From CBDBBY01 sp965205055 (GTDB taxonomy: Bacteria > Pseudomonadota > Alphaproteobacteria > Rhodobacterales > Rhodobacteraceae), in NCBI GenBank assembly GCA_965205055.1, contig OZ242030.1:3224001-3288000 (forward strand): a stretch of 64,000 nucleotides of DNA. Direction: 5' to 3'. The notes under the pieces are model-generated. The model worked only from the letters and a program-made list of their open reading frames with translations, was not told the origin of the DNA and searched no databases. Shown one piece after another: positions 17,724-26,408 of this stretch. The position numbers and the translations under genes are program-made. Positions within the stretch are counted from its first letter, which is position 1; each line of letters starts with the position of its first letter.

Positions 17724-18773
17724 CTATATGACTGTCCGCTGCTCGACACGAGCCGGCACCAGCGCGCGCATCAGGTCTTTCATGTTGAGAATGCCGACTT
17801 CCTCGCCGTCGTTCAAAACGCGATAGACCTTGTAGGTGTCGCCGCCTGATAGAGATATCAGTTGCTCCAGCGTGTCATTGGCGTCGACGTCGCCGTCGAC
17901 GCCGCCCCGATGATCGCCGGCCGTCGTCATGACGGACCGGACCCGCAGGACGCGCGCGCGGTTGATATCGCTGACGAAATCTTCAATGTAGGCATCGTTG
18001 GGGTTCAGCAGAATGTGTTGCGGTTCATCCTGTTGCACGACATAGCCATCTTTCAGGATGACCAGGTGATCGGCCAGCTTCAGCGCTTCGTCCAGATCAT
18101 GGGTGATGAACACGATGGTCTTGTGCAGATCATTTTGAAGCTCCAACAGCAGATCCTGCATATCGGTGCGGATCAGCGGATCGAGCGCCGAGAAGGCTTC
18201 GTCCATCAGCATGATCTCGGAGTCCGAGGCCAGCGCCCGGGCGAGGCCGACCCGTTGCTGCATCCCGCCCGACAACTGGTGCGGGTAGTGGCCCTCGTAA
18301 CCGCTCAGCCCGACCCGGTCCAGCCATCTGCGTCCCGCTTCGATGATCTCCGATTTGGGGCTTCCCCGCACCGCCAATGCCGTTCCGGCGTTTTCCCCCA
18401 CCGTTCGATGCGGCAACAGCGCGAATTTCTGAAACACCATCGACATGGTATGCTGGCGCAGATCGCGCAACCGGGCTTCGGTGTAGCCGAGGACGTTCTC
18501 GCCATTGACCCAGACTTCGCCAGCGGTCGGTTCGATCAGGCGGTTCAGGTGCCGGATCAGCGTCGACTTGCCGGATCCGGAAAGCCCCATGATCACCGTG
18601 ACTTGCCCGGGGGTCATATCAACATTGATGTCCTGCAGTCCCAACACATGGCCGTATTTTTCCAGCAGCTCGGTCTTGCCGACCCCCGCATGAACGTGTT
18701 CCAGCGCAGCCTTCGGTTCGGCTCCGAAAATCTTGTGCAGGTTTCGGATGGAAATTTTGGGTTCGCTTGACAT
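17724..18773 (-). CDS. proV: Glycine betaine/proline-type ABC transporter ATP-binding protein (ProV-like)
   Basis: The 349-residue protein has Walker A GLSGSGKST near residue 65, signature LSGGMQQRVGLARALA near 167 and Walker B IMLMDEAFSALDP near 190. The N-terminal segment ahead of the P-loop (LEKYGHVLGLQDINVDM) and a C-terminal CBS-like region (KVYRVLNDGEEVGILNMKDL) are typical of ProV/OpuAA, where they serve osmotic or substrate regulation. The permease gene lies directly upstream (12-base gap). The binding protein is not next to it but at 26409-27374. Confidence 0.92.
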   Translation of the reverse strand: MSSEPKISIRNLHKIFGAEPKAALEHVHAGVGKTELLEKYGHVLGLQDINVDMTPGQVTVIMGLSGSGKSTLIRHLNRLIEPTAGEVWVNGENVLGYTEARLRDLRQHTMSMVFQKFALLPHRTVGENAGTALAVRGSPKSEIIEAGRRWLDRVGLSGYEGHYPHQLSGGMQQRVGLARALASDSEIMLMDEAFSALDPLIRTDMQDLLLELQNDLHKTIVFITHDLDEALKLADHLVILKDGYVVQQDEPQHILLNPNDAYIEDFVSDINRARVLRVRSVMTTAGDHRGGVDGDVDANDTLEQLISLSGGDTYKVYRVLNDGEEVGILNMKDLMRALVPARVEQRTVI

Positions 18774-18785
18774 GCCCGGCGATCC

Positions 18786-19826
18786 TTACTTCTGCGATGT
18801 GTTGATGCGCGACAACGCAGATTTGCTGACGCGATCCAGCAGGATGGCGATCAGGACGATGCAAAAACCGGAAACCAGCCCGACGCCCAGTTCAAGGTTG
18901 CGAATGCCGCGCAGGACCAGAACGCCGAGTCCGGGTGCAGAGACCAGCGAGGCGATCACCACCATCGCCAGCGCCATCATGATTGTCTGGTTTACACCCG
19001 CCATGATGTTGGGCAGCGCCAAAGGAATCTCGACCCCGAACAGCTTCTGCCTGCGGGTCATGCCAAAAGCGTCGGCGGCCTCGATCACATCCTTGTCGAC
19101 CAGACGAATGCCCAAATCCGTCAAGCGGATCACCGGGACGATGGCGTAAAGGATGATCGCGATGCCGTAAAGCTTTGATTCGGTTACTGAAAACAAAAAA
19201 ATGAGCGGAATGAGGTAGACGAAGGTCGGCAGTGTTTGAAGCATGTCCAGAATGGGTATGTTCATCTTCTGGAACCGGTCGTTCTTGGACATCAGGATCC
19301 CGGTGGGAACGCCCAGCAGGACGCAGATCACCGTGCAAACAAAGACGATCGAGAGGGTCTGGACCGAATGGGAATAATGGTCGATGAAGCCGAGAAACAG
19401 AAAACACAGCGCTACAAACAGCACCATCCGCAGCTTGCGGGACAGAAACCAAGTGCAAACAAGCAGCAAGGGAATGAAAATGAACCAAGGTATCACCTGA
19501 AACAAAGCCAAAGCCCCGTCCAGCGCCCAGCTCAGGGGCTGGGTCAACGGATCGAGCACGACTTTCAGGGGATCCTTGATCCCAAGAAACAGGTTTTCGA
19601 CGCCCTCGGTCATCTCGCGGGCGCGCGGGACTTTGGAGCAGGCTTCGTGCAGGTTGTCGAGCGACGGGAAGGGCGTTTCCAGAAACGGAACAGATTCCTC
19701 TGTCGCGCTGTCGCCGCTTGCCTGAGCCATAAGCTGTTCCATAGTCATGGGGCCGTCATTCTTGGCGGATTCTCCGCACCAGCCCCTCAGCCACAGGCTG
19801 TCGAAAATGCCATCGTAGTATGCCAC
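18786..19826 (-). CDS. proW: Glycine betaine/proline-type ABC transporter permease (ProW-like)
   Basis: The 346-residue protein has a long soluble N-terminus (about 95 residues), then membrane segments WFIFIPLLLVCTWFL and FVALCFLFLGFI. The permease signature EAADAFGMTRRQKLFGVEIP follows, with PLALPNIMAGVNQTIMMAL and SAPGLGVLVLRGI. This matches ProW, which also carries an extended N-terminus. It works with the ProV-like ATPase 12 bases downstream. The start is uncertain: ATG at 19826 is used, with MTMEQLMAQ (about 19748) as an alternative. Confidence 0.9.
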   Translation of the reverse strand: MAYYDGIFDSLWLRGWCGESAKNDGPMTMEQLMAQASGDSATEESVPFLETPFPSLDNLHEACSKVPRAREMTEGVENLFLGIKDPLKVVLDPLTQPLSWALDGALALFQVIPWFIFIPLLLVCTWFLSRKLRMVLFVALCFLFLGFIDHYSHSVQTLSIVFVCTVICVLLGVPTGILMSKNDRFQKMNIPILDMLQTLPTFVYLIPLIFLFSVTESKLYGIAIILYAIVPVIRLTDLGIRLVDKDVIEAADAFGMTRRQKLFGVEIPLALPNIMAGVNQTIMMALAMVVIASLVSAPGLGVLVLRGIRNLELGVGLVSGFCIVLIAILLDRVSKSALSRINTSQK

Positions 19827-20406
19827 GTCACTCCCCCAATTGCCCCGCTACGGCCTTCGTGTGCGGACTCCCCTTCCGGCGGCATTCGGAAGCGCCGTAA
19901 CGGCGAACGGTTGAAGCCATCAAGGACAAGGAGCATCCACCACGGAGATGATTAACATGATCGGGGTCGATCTTGGCAAGAGAAGTTTCCAGCTCCGCTG
20001 CGTGCGCGGGGACGGGTCGGCAGTTTTCAATGTCAATGGGCATCCAATCATGCCCCCTTCCAGACGTCCAAAAGCGCTCCCGGCGAGGAGCGGTTTTTTT
20101 TAAGCGGGAAGGCGCCGGAGGGCTTTCGGGAGGGGTCGAAGCGGGAAGTTTTTTTCGAGGGCGGCGCGGCGGCAATGTCCTCGGCGGAGATCGCCTCGCA
20201 GCGGACCCCGGGGCAAGTCCCGTAGACAAGATCGGCATCGGCCGCCTTTGCAACGCAGATTTTCTCCGGACCCGGAAGGGATTGCAAAGTCCGCATCCAG
20301 TGCGCAAGCCGTCGGCAACGGTTTTCTGAAAGCGGTCTCCGGCATCCGGGTCAGGCATGGCTCGACGTCTCTTTCGGTTCGGGTAACCGGTCTGAGTTGG
20401 CGCCGA
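19827..20406. other. 580-base gap with an IS110-type transposase start and no other recognisable gene
   Basis: On the plus strand, ATG 19948 (or 19957) reads MIGVDLGKRSFQLRCVRGDG then SAVFNVN, close to the N-terminus of IS110-family transposases with the first acidic residue of the DEDD catalytic set. The match fades after about 30 residues and the frame stops near 20103 in a T-run. The rest (20104-20406) has only short frames, including a minus-strand stretch reading EKICVAKAADADLVYGTCPG that I could not place. The IS remnant sits exactly between proW and the sulfation genes, consistent with insertion-driven assembly of the island. Confidence 0.45.
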
Positions 20407-21204
20407 TCAGGTTGTCTCGCACATCTTGCCCCATGCGATGAAGGCCCCGTTGCGGTAGTTCGGCTTGCCGAAAGTGAAGTCTGACAGGTCCGGGCGGGTC
20501 ACCTTTCCGCCCGCCGCTTGAAGAACCGCCTGTCCCGCCGCGGTGTCCCATTCCATGGTAGGTCCGAAACGGGGATAGACATCCGCTTCGCCGCTGGCCA
20601 CGAGGCAAAACTTGAGCGATGAACCGATGGAGATCGTCTGGCCGATGCCGTGTTCGCACAGCCAGCCATCCGTTTCGGCATCCCGATGCGAGGCGCTAGC
20701 CACGGCGACCGCGCCGCCGGGCGGTGGCCGGCGAACGGAAATCCGCCGGGTTGCGCCCGCGCAGGTTTCCTCGGCTCCTGCTCCGGCGATGCCCGAGAAC
20801 AGCCGGTCAAGTGCAGGGGCATAGACGATGCCGAGCACGGGCTTCCCCTTGTCGACCAAGGCGATATTGACGGTAAAACCGCCCTTTCCATCGCGTTTGA
20901 GAAACTCCTTGGTTCCATCCAGCGGATCCACAAGAAAGAAGGTCTCGGGCGGAGTCAGACTGTGGCTGGCGGCATTTTCTTCCGAAATCACCGCAATATC
21001 CGGCGCCAGATCATTCAGGGCCGCAAGGATGATGGCTTCTGCAGCCGCGTCGGCTTCGGTCACGGGCGATCCGTCGGGTTTGCAATCTGCATCCGCCGGC
21101 TTCTCGTAAACTTCCAATATTCTGCTGCCTGCGTCGCGAGCAACCGCACGCAGCCGCGTCTGAAGTTGATGCAGATTCAAATCAATGTCGGCCATCATGG
21201 CCAT
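20407..21204 (-). CDS. cysQ: 3'(2'),5'-bisphosphate nucleotidase CysQ
   Basis: The 265-residue protein shows the lithium-sensitive phosphatase fold signatures: KPDGSPVTEADAAAE, the metal-binding ISEEN and DPLDGTKEF, and the C-terminal WDTAAGQAVLQAAGGK. CysQ removes the 3'-phosphate from PAP, the by-product of sulfotransferases and PAPS reductase. The gene overlaps the end of the PAPS-synthetase gene by 10 bases. With the sulfotransferases upstream this gives a complete sulfate-activation, transfer and PAP-recycling set. Confidence 0.93.
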   Translation of the reverse strand: MAMMADIDLNLHQLQTRLRAVARDAGSRILEVYEKPADADCKPDGSPVTEADAAAEAIILAALNDLAPDIAVISEENAASHSLTPPETFFLVDPLDGTKEFLKRDGKGGFTVNIALVDKGKPVLGIVYAPALDRLFSGIAGAGAEETCAGATRRISVRRPPPGGAVAVASASHRDAETDGWLCEHGIGQTISIGSSLKFCLVASGEADVYPRFGPTMEWDTAAGQAVLQAAGGKVTRPDLSDFTFGKPNYRNGAFIAWGKMCETT

Positions 21205-22952
21205 CCTGCGATCAGTCCCATGCTTTCGAGTTTCAGCAGGATCTGATGCGCGCAGTTGTCGACATCGGTCCCCTCGGTCTCGACTCTCAGTTCCGGCTTG
21301 GACGGAACCTCATAGGGGTCGGAGATGCCGGTGAACTCCTTGATCTTGCCTTCGCGCGCCAGTTTGTAGAGGCCCTTGCGGTCGCGGCGCTCGCATTCCT
21401 CTATCGAGGTGGCCACGTGCACTTCTACAAAGGCGCCGAAGGCCTCGATGTCCTCGCGCACGGCGCGGCGGGTGGCGGCGTAGGGCGCGATCGGGGCGCA
21501 GAGGGCGATGCCGCCGTTCTTGGTGATCTCGGACGCGACATAGCCGATGCGGCGGATGTTGAGGTCGCGGTGCTCCTTCGAGAAGCCCAGCTCGCTCGAC
21601 AGGTTCCTGCGCACAATGTCGCCGTCCAGCAGCGTCACCGGGCGGCCGCCCATCTCCATCAGCTTGACCATCAGCGCGTTGGCGATTGTGGATTTGCCGG
21701 AGCCGGAGAAACCGGTGAAGAATACGGTGAAGCCCTGCTTGGAGCGCGGCGGCCTGGTCTTGCGCAGCTCGGCAACCACTTCCGGGAAGGAGAACCATTC
21801 CGGGATTTCCAGGCCTTCCGCCAAGCGGCGGCGCAGCTCGGTGCTGGAGATGTTCAGAATGGTCGCGTCATCCTTGTCGGCGATCTCGTCGTCGGGCACG
21901 TACTGGGCGCGCTCCTGCACATAGACCACGTGCTTGAAGTCGACCATTTCGATGCCGATTTCATCCTGATGCTTGCGAAACAGATCCTGAGCGTCATAGG
22001 GGCCGTAGAAATCATCGCCTTGGCTGTTCTTGCCCGGGCCCGCGTGGTCGCGACCGACGATGAAATGGGTGCAGCCATGGTTCTTGCGGATGATGCCGTG
22101 CCAGACAGCCTCGCGCGGGCCGGCCATGCGCATGGCCAGATTCAGCAGCGACATCGAGGTGGTGGCGGCCGGGTATTTGTCCAGCACCGCCTCGTAGCAG
22201 CGCACGCGGGTGAAGTGGTCGACGTCGCCCGGCTTGGTCATGCCGACAACCGGGTGGATCAGCAGGTTGGCTTCGGCTTTTCGGGCGGCGCGGAAGGTCA
22301 GCTCCTGATGGGCGCGGTGCAGCGGGTTGCGGGTCTGGAAGGCAACGACCTTGCGCCATCCCAGCTTGCGGAAGTAGGCGCGCAGCTCGTTCGGCGTATC
22401 GCGGCGGGCTTTGAAGTCATAGTGGATCGGCGGTTTGATGCCGGTCACAGGGCCGCCCAAATAAACCTTGCCTGCCGTATGGTGAAGATAGTTCACCGCC
22501 GGATGGGCGCTGTCGTCCGCGCCGAAAACCTCTTTCGCCTCTTTCGCCTTGTCCGGCGCCCAGCGATCGGTGACCGTCATGGTGCCGAGAATCACGCCTT
22601 CCTGATCGCGCAAGGCGATGTCCTGACCCAGTTCGATCCTGTCGGCGAACTCTTCATTCACGTCCAAAGTGACGGGCATCGGCCAGAGCCGACCATCGGC
22701 CAGCCGCATGTTGTCAACCACGCTGTCGTAGTCCTCTTCCGACAGGAATCCCTTGAGCGGGTTGAAGCCGCCATTCATCAGCAATTCCAGATCGCAGATC
22801 TGACGCGGTGACAGATCCCAACTGGCGAGTTCGGCGGCTTCGACCTTCAGCTTCCGGGCAGAGTCGTAGGAGACGTAAAGCTCCGGGACCGGAGTCTGCG
22901 CCAAGGCGGGCGCGAAATGGCCGACGGTGTTTGGCTTTGTCGGTTTGTTCAT
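21195..22952 (-). CDS. Bifunctional sulfate adenylyltransferase / adenylylsulfate kinase (PAPS synthetase)
   Basis: About 585 residues. The N-terminal two thirds are Sat-type ATP sulfurylase, with QTRNPLHRAHQEL (HxxH), GMTKPGDVDHFTRVRCYE and VGRDHAGPGKNSQGDDFYGP. The C-terminal third is APS kinase, with FTGFSGSGKSTIANAL, LDGDIVRRNLSSELGFS and GFSKEHRDLNIRRIGYVA. Fusion in this order is common in alphaproteobacteria. The product makes PAPS for the sulfotransferase at 24333. I start at ATG 22952 (MNKPTKPNTVG); an ATG-like extension to 22970 adds six residues. Confidence 0.93.
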   Translation of the reverse strand: MNKPTKPNTVGHFAPALAQTPVPELYVSYDSARKLKVEAAELASWDLSPRQICDLELLMNGGFNPLKGFLSEEDYDSVVDNMRLADGRLWPMPVTLDVNEEFADRIELGQDIALRDQEGVILGTMTVTDRWAPDKAKEAKEVFGADDSAHPAVNYLHHTAGKVYLGGPVTGIKPPIHYDFKARRDTPNELRAYFRKLGWRKVVAFQTRNPLHRAHQELTFRAARKAEANLLIHPVVGMTKPGDVDHFTRVRCYEAVLDKYPAATTSMSLLNLAMRMAGPREAVWHGIIRKNHGCTHFIVGRDHAGPGKNSQGDDFYGPYDAQDLFRKHQDEIGIEMVDFKHVVYVQERAQYVPDDEIADKDDATILNISSTELRRRLAEGLEIPEWFSFPEVVAELRKTRPPRSKQGFTVFFTGFSGSGKSTIANALMVKLMEMGGRPVTLLDGDIVRRNLSSELGFSKEHRDLNIRRIGYVASEITKNGGIALCAPIAPYAATRRAVREDIEAFGAFVEVHVATSIEECERRDRKGLYKLAREGKIKEFTGISDPYEVPSKPELRVETEGTDVDNCAHQILLKLESMGLIAGWP

Positions 22953-22966
22953 GGCTGCTGCTGCAA

Positions 22967-23357
22967 TCAAACGGTTTCAGGCACTCGAACAAGATGCTGA
23001 AGCATGTGCCGGCAATGCGGCATCGTCCTGCGATGAATGCGCTGCACCCGGCGCGGAGTCCTTTCGAGGGCTACATGCTTGCGTTTCTTGCGGCGCCGGA
23101 TCGGCAGGCTTTGCCGGATTGGCGTGAGGCGCGCCGCCCTCACACCGGCCATAGGCGGATTGGCCGTTTCCGGGTTCCCAAGACAATGCATCTTCAATGA
23201 AGGGAATGCCGACCGTCTCCCAGAAGGCCTGCGTCACTTGGGTCGGGTTCTCCAGCAAGTCATCGCCATCCGTTGCGAAAGGCGTTTTGCCATGGATGGC
23301 CTCCAAGGCGGCGGAGGCAGAGCGCGGCGTGGCGCAAAGAGCGATGATCCTGCGCAT
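22967..23357 (-). pseudogene. Second sulfotransferase copy with internal deletion and frameshift
   Basis: The frame begins MRRIIALCATPRSASAALEA, the PAPS 5'-phosphosulfate loop region, then jumps directly to FATDGDDLLENPTQVTQAFW and IPFIEDALSWEPGNG. The intact paralogue at 24333 has the corresponding VIDSDDLLENPHGVVSAW and FMPEALSWEPGA about 120 residues later. The end (MPHCRHMLQHLVRVPE, matching ALPHYKHLHQYRL) is in another frame near 22985-23015. So the central third is deleted and the tail frameshifted. It lies between the racemase-like gene and the PAPS synthetase gene. Confidence 0.75.
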
Positions 23358-23360
23358 CGC

Positions 23361-24197
23361 TCAGGATTCCAGCGTGTCCAGCAGTCGACCGTGATACGAG
23401 GCAGGCGCCAAGCCGAGCGTTTTGAAAATTCGCCAGTACAGGGCAGTGTCGTGCCCCACGACCGGCTGGCCCAGACGTTTCTCCAACTCGGCGGTGTGGT
23501 GGACCGGCCGACGGGCGACACCATCGGACGGGCGGCGGAAATTCGCCATGCCGTTGATCAGATAGGCATCTACATTCGGGGCTTGTTCGGCTGCAAAGTC
23601 GAAGGATTTCCACATCAGCTCCTCGTCGAAGCACCATACGCAGTCATCCACCTGCTCCTGGGTTTCGAACCAGCCCTGATCAAAGAAATTCCTTGCCCAG
23701 ACTACGTCGAATCCGGCCTCTTTCAGGAAGCCGACCGTCCCCTGATACCAGCTGTGCGTGTGGTAGCAGGCGTTGAGGGCCACCTTTTCAGCACCGATTT
23801 CGCGCAGCGCCTCGACCATGGCATAGCCGGCCATATGGAACGGCGTCTCATATTTGTCGCTCAGCATCTCGCAATGCCGGCGGATGCCTTCGACGCCCAG
23901 ACCGCTGGCATGCACCCAGTTCGACCCGACCTGGCCGCAGACATCCGCGTTGTTGACGGCCATGCATTCGACAAATTCCTCGAGCAGGCCGAAGTTCTTT
24001 TTGCGCTGGTCCAGCCCGTGCCGGTACCCGGGCACATGCAGCATGCGCCCATGCACGCCCACGGTTTCCGGCGCCATGCGAATGAAATCGGACGGCGCGG
24101 CGCAATAGTCGAACGGCGGGCAGGTGAAGCCGACCTGATAGGGAAATAGTTTCAATGCCGGGTTTGCCCAACGTTCGGGCTTTACAAAACTGTTCAT
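23361..24197 (-). CDS. Asp/Glu racemase / maleate isomerase-like protein
   Basis: The 278-residue protein reads PYQVGFTCPPFDYCAAPSDF early. It has NNADVCGQVGSNWVHASGLG near residue 83, FHMAGYAMVEALREIGAEKVALNACYH near 120-145 with a candidate catalytic Cys, and VVGHDTALYWRIFKTLGLAP at the end. This matches the pseudosymmetric Asp/Glu racemase superfamily, especially the maleate isomerase and arylmalonate decarboxylase branch. Such enzymes isomerise or decarboxylate small diacids through paired cysteines. It lies between two sulfotransferase genes, which is unusual. Reaction unknown. Confidence 0.7.
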   Translation of the reverse strand: MNSFVKPERWANPALKLFPYQVGFTCPPFDYCAAPSDFIRMAPETVGVHGRMLHVPGYRHGLDQRKKNFGLLEEFVECMAVNNADVCGQVGSNWVHASGLGVEGIRRHCEMLSDKYETPFHMAGYAMVEALREIGAEKVALNACYHTHSWYQGTVGFLKEAGFDVVWARNFFDQGWFETQEQVDDCVWCFDEELMWKSFDFAAEQAPNVDAYLINGMANFRRPSDGVARRPVHHTAELEKRLGQPVVGHDTALYWRIFKTLGLAPASYHGRLLDTLES

Positions 24198-24332
24198 GAG
24201 TTACCCTTCCTATTCAAGAGGGCGCCTTCGGTGAGATCCTGAGGCAAATCCATTGCCTTCCGGCGGAGGCGCTCATGCCAATCTAGACAAGAGTGCGCGG
24301 TCGGCGCCAAGGAGAGCGCATTCAAGCTGATC

Positions 24333-25094
24333 TTATGCCTTTGCGGACCCTGCCTTGGACGCCTCAAGGCGGTACTGATGCAGATGCTTGTAGTGCGGCA
24401 ATGCTTGCTCATAGATTTCTTTGACATGGTCCGGCTGGCTTTCAATTGAGCCGTATGTGCGCGGCTGAGGCTTCAGCCCGTCCGACGCGCTCAGGCTTTC
24501 ATGCCATGAGCCGCTGTCATACCAGCCAACTTCAGGGCGCGCGCCGGGCTCCCATGACAGAGCTTCAGGCATGAAATCAATGCCGACCGCATCGCACCAA
24601 GCCGAAACGACGCCATGAGGATTTTCCAGCAGATCGTCGCTGTCGATGACCGGCGGGGCTTTGCCGTCGCGGTCCGCAATCCGGTCGAACAGGCGGCGAT
24701 GCTCCTCGAAACCGTATTCCGCCACCAAGAACTGAGGGCCGCGCTTATAGATGGAAGGGACTGATTTCGCAGGATCTCGAATCAGGAAGCTGTGCGTGAA
24801 GGGCGCAAGAAACGCGTCATCGACATCACGGGGCAAACAATGCGGCATATCCTTGGAAAATACCGGCTTTTTTTCGGCGGCCGCCAGAATTCCGTCATGC
24901 ACGCTCCGCGAGGAAAGGCACGGAACCCGTTCGCTTTCAGCCGTCAGCCGAGGCCAGGCCGCATCCTCGCCTTTGTACCACGCCTCGCAGAACGGCTCAT
25001 GGAAACAGATCATGTCCCCCCGCATCCGCATCATCCATTCGAATGCCGTGGAGGTCGTGCGAGGCGTGGACCACAGCTTGACAATCGCGTTCAT
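24333..25094 (-). CDS. PAPS-dependent sulfotransferase family protein
   Basis: The 253-residue protein begins MNAIVKLWSTPRTTSTAFEW; the STPRTTST loop is the 5'-phosphosulfate-binding site. FLIRDPAKSVPSIYKRG near residue 103 supplies the Arg and Ser that hold the 3'-phosphate. DSDDLLENPHGVVSAWCDAVGI is the region common to small bacterial sulfotransferases. The neighbours PAPS synthetase and CysQ supply donor and remove product. The acceptor is unknown. It is divergent from the LysR gene at 25226, which may control it. Confidence 0.82.
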   Translation of the reverse strand: MNAIVKLWSTPRTTSTAFEWMMRMRGDMICFHEPFCEAWYKGEDAAWPRLTAESERVPCLSSRSVHDGILAAAEKKPVFSKDMPHCLPRDVDDAFLAPFTHSFLIRDPAKSVPSIYKRGPQFLVAEYGFEEHRRLFDRIADRDGKAPPVIDSDDLLENPHGVVSAWCDAVGIDFMPEALSWEPGARPEVGWYDSGSWHESLSASDGLKPQPRTYGSIESQPDHVKEIYEQALPHYKHLHQYRLEASKAGSAKA

Positions 25095-25225
25095 TGCTTA
25101 CCTCTTGCTTCGGACGGAAAAACCGTCGGTTCGATACGGACCGCTTGATTGGGTCTTGAAAAACCTGATCCAGAATCAGCAGGAAATCCATTGCTTTATC
25201 GCTCATAAATGTTATCAATTTTGTC

Positions 25226-26152
25226 ATGAGTTCTTCTCGCCGCCCTCCCTCGATGAGCCCGCTTGTCGCCTTTGAAGCCACCGCCCGACTCAGCAGCGTG
25301 ACACTGGCCGCGACCGAGTTGAACACCTCGCAATCCGCAGTCAGCAGGCATATCCGAAACCTCGAAGAAAGACTGAAAATGCAATTGTTCCAGCGCGACG
25401 GGCGAGGCATATCCCTGACATCCGACGGCAAGACTTATTTCGAGGCGGTTTCTGCCGCCTTGAGCGGGTTGCGGGCCGCGGAAACCCGGCTGTCCCAATC
25501 CGGCAGATCCCTGACCATCGCCTGTTCCTACACGGTCAGCCATCTGGTGATTATGCCGAATTACGCCCGCCTGCGGGACCTGCTGGGCGAAGATATTGCG
25601 ATCAATGTTCTGATCTTCAATTACGAGGCGCAATCAATCCCGGAAAAACCGAACGCGGACATCCTGATCGGCTACAGATTCGACGGCCCCGGCGGACAGC
25701 CGCAGAAAATTCTGGACGAAGACGTCATCCCTGTCGCTTCCCCCAATTTCATAAGCGAGCACCGGGATATTCTGGCCGGACCGGCTTCAGGCTGGGCCCG
25801 ATTGCGTCTGCTTGAGATAACGCAGAGCTCTTTGGGGTGCGCGACCTGGAACGACTGGTTTCGGGCGCAGGAGCTCGAGCTGGGCAAAACGCCCGATGAA
25901 CTCTTCAGCAACTATGTCTACTTGCTGGAGGCCGCAGCAGCAGGAGCCGGCATCGCCTTGGGATGGCGGGGCTTCATTGAACGCCAGCTTAAAAACGGCA
26001 CGCTCGAGCCCGTCGGCGACAGTTGGCTCTCGACAAACAACTGCATGTGGGCCTGGCTTACCCAGCAAGGCCAGCAGAAGCGGTCGGCCCGGATCTGCAT
26101 GCAGTTTCTGGCAGGTTTTCGTGAAAGGCAGAACCGGCGGTCGCAGAATTGA
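25226..26152 (+). CDS. LysR-family transcriptional regulator (GcvA-like)
   Basis: The 308-residue protein has an N-terminal LysR winged helix (PLVAFEATARLSSVTLAATELNTSQSAVSRHIRNLEERL pattern, residues about 12-50) and an effector-binding domain ending GIALGWRGFIERQLKNGTL, like GcvA-type regulators. It is divergent from the sulfotransferase operon across 131 bases and converges with proX, so it is the likely regulator of the sulfation genes, perhaps of the importer as well. A strong hairpin follows at 26211-26234. Confidence 0.9.
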   Translation: MSSSRRPPSMSPLVAFEATARLSSVTLAATELNTSQSAVSRHIRNLEERLKMQLFQRDGRGISLTSDGKTYFEAVSAALSGLRAAETRLSQSGRSLTIACSYTVSHLVIMPNYARLRDLLGEDIAINVLIFNYEAQSIPEKPNADILIGYRFDGPGGQPQKILDEDVIPVASPNFISEHRDILAGPASGWARLRLLEITQSSLGCATWNDWFRAQELELGKTPDELFSNYVYLLEAAAAGAGIALGWRGFIERQLKNGTLEPVGDSWLSTNNCMWAWLTQQGQQKRSARICMQFLAGFRERQNRRSQN

Positions 26153-26210
26153 GCCGAAAACGCGACGGATGTCGCGACAGCCCGTTTTCTGGCGGACGGT
26201 TTTAGTCGTT

Positions 26211-26234
26211 CGCCGCCCTCATTGGAGGGCGGCG
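26211..26234 (+). terminator. Hairpin after the LysR gene
   Basis: CGCCGCCCTC-ATTG-GAGGGCGGCG forms a perfect 10-bp GC stem with a 4-base loop 58 bases after the LysR stop. No clear T-run follows. Confidence 0.5.
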
Positions 26235-26368
26235 GCCGGCCGCTCCAGGCCTTTCAATTTTCCGCTGTCGACTCGCCATCCATTCCGCATGTCCTGAAGT
26301 CCCGGCGGAGGAGAGTCATCGGCGCACGACCGGCCAGACGCGGAAAGACGAGGCGCATCCTGTTGACA

Positions 26369-26397
26369 GGAACGGGGCGCTTGAAGCGCCCCGTTCC
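26369..26397 (-). terminator. Hairpin after proX
   Basis: GGAACGGGGCGC and GCGCCCCGTTCC, separated by a few bases, form a near-perfect stem 11 bases after the proX stop on the minus strand. A T-run is lacking, so it may also be a transcript-stabilising or bidirectional element. Confidence 0.5.
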
Positions 26398-26408
26398 GGC
26401 GTTGTCCG

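Noticed and set aside
21246..22811. Long plus-strand frame (521 codons) opposite the PAPS synthetase gene
   Set aside because: It is a shadow of a GC-rich gene on the other strand; the minus-strand frame carries all Sat and APS-kinase motifs.
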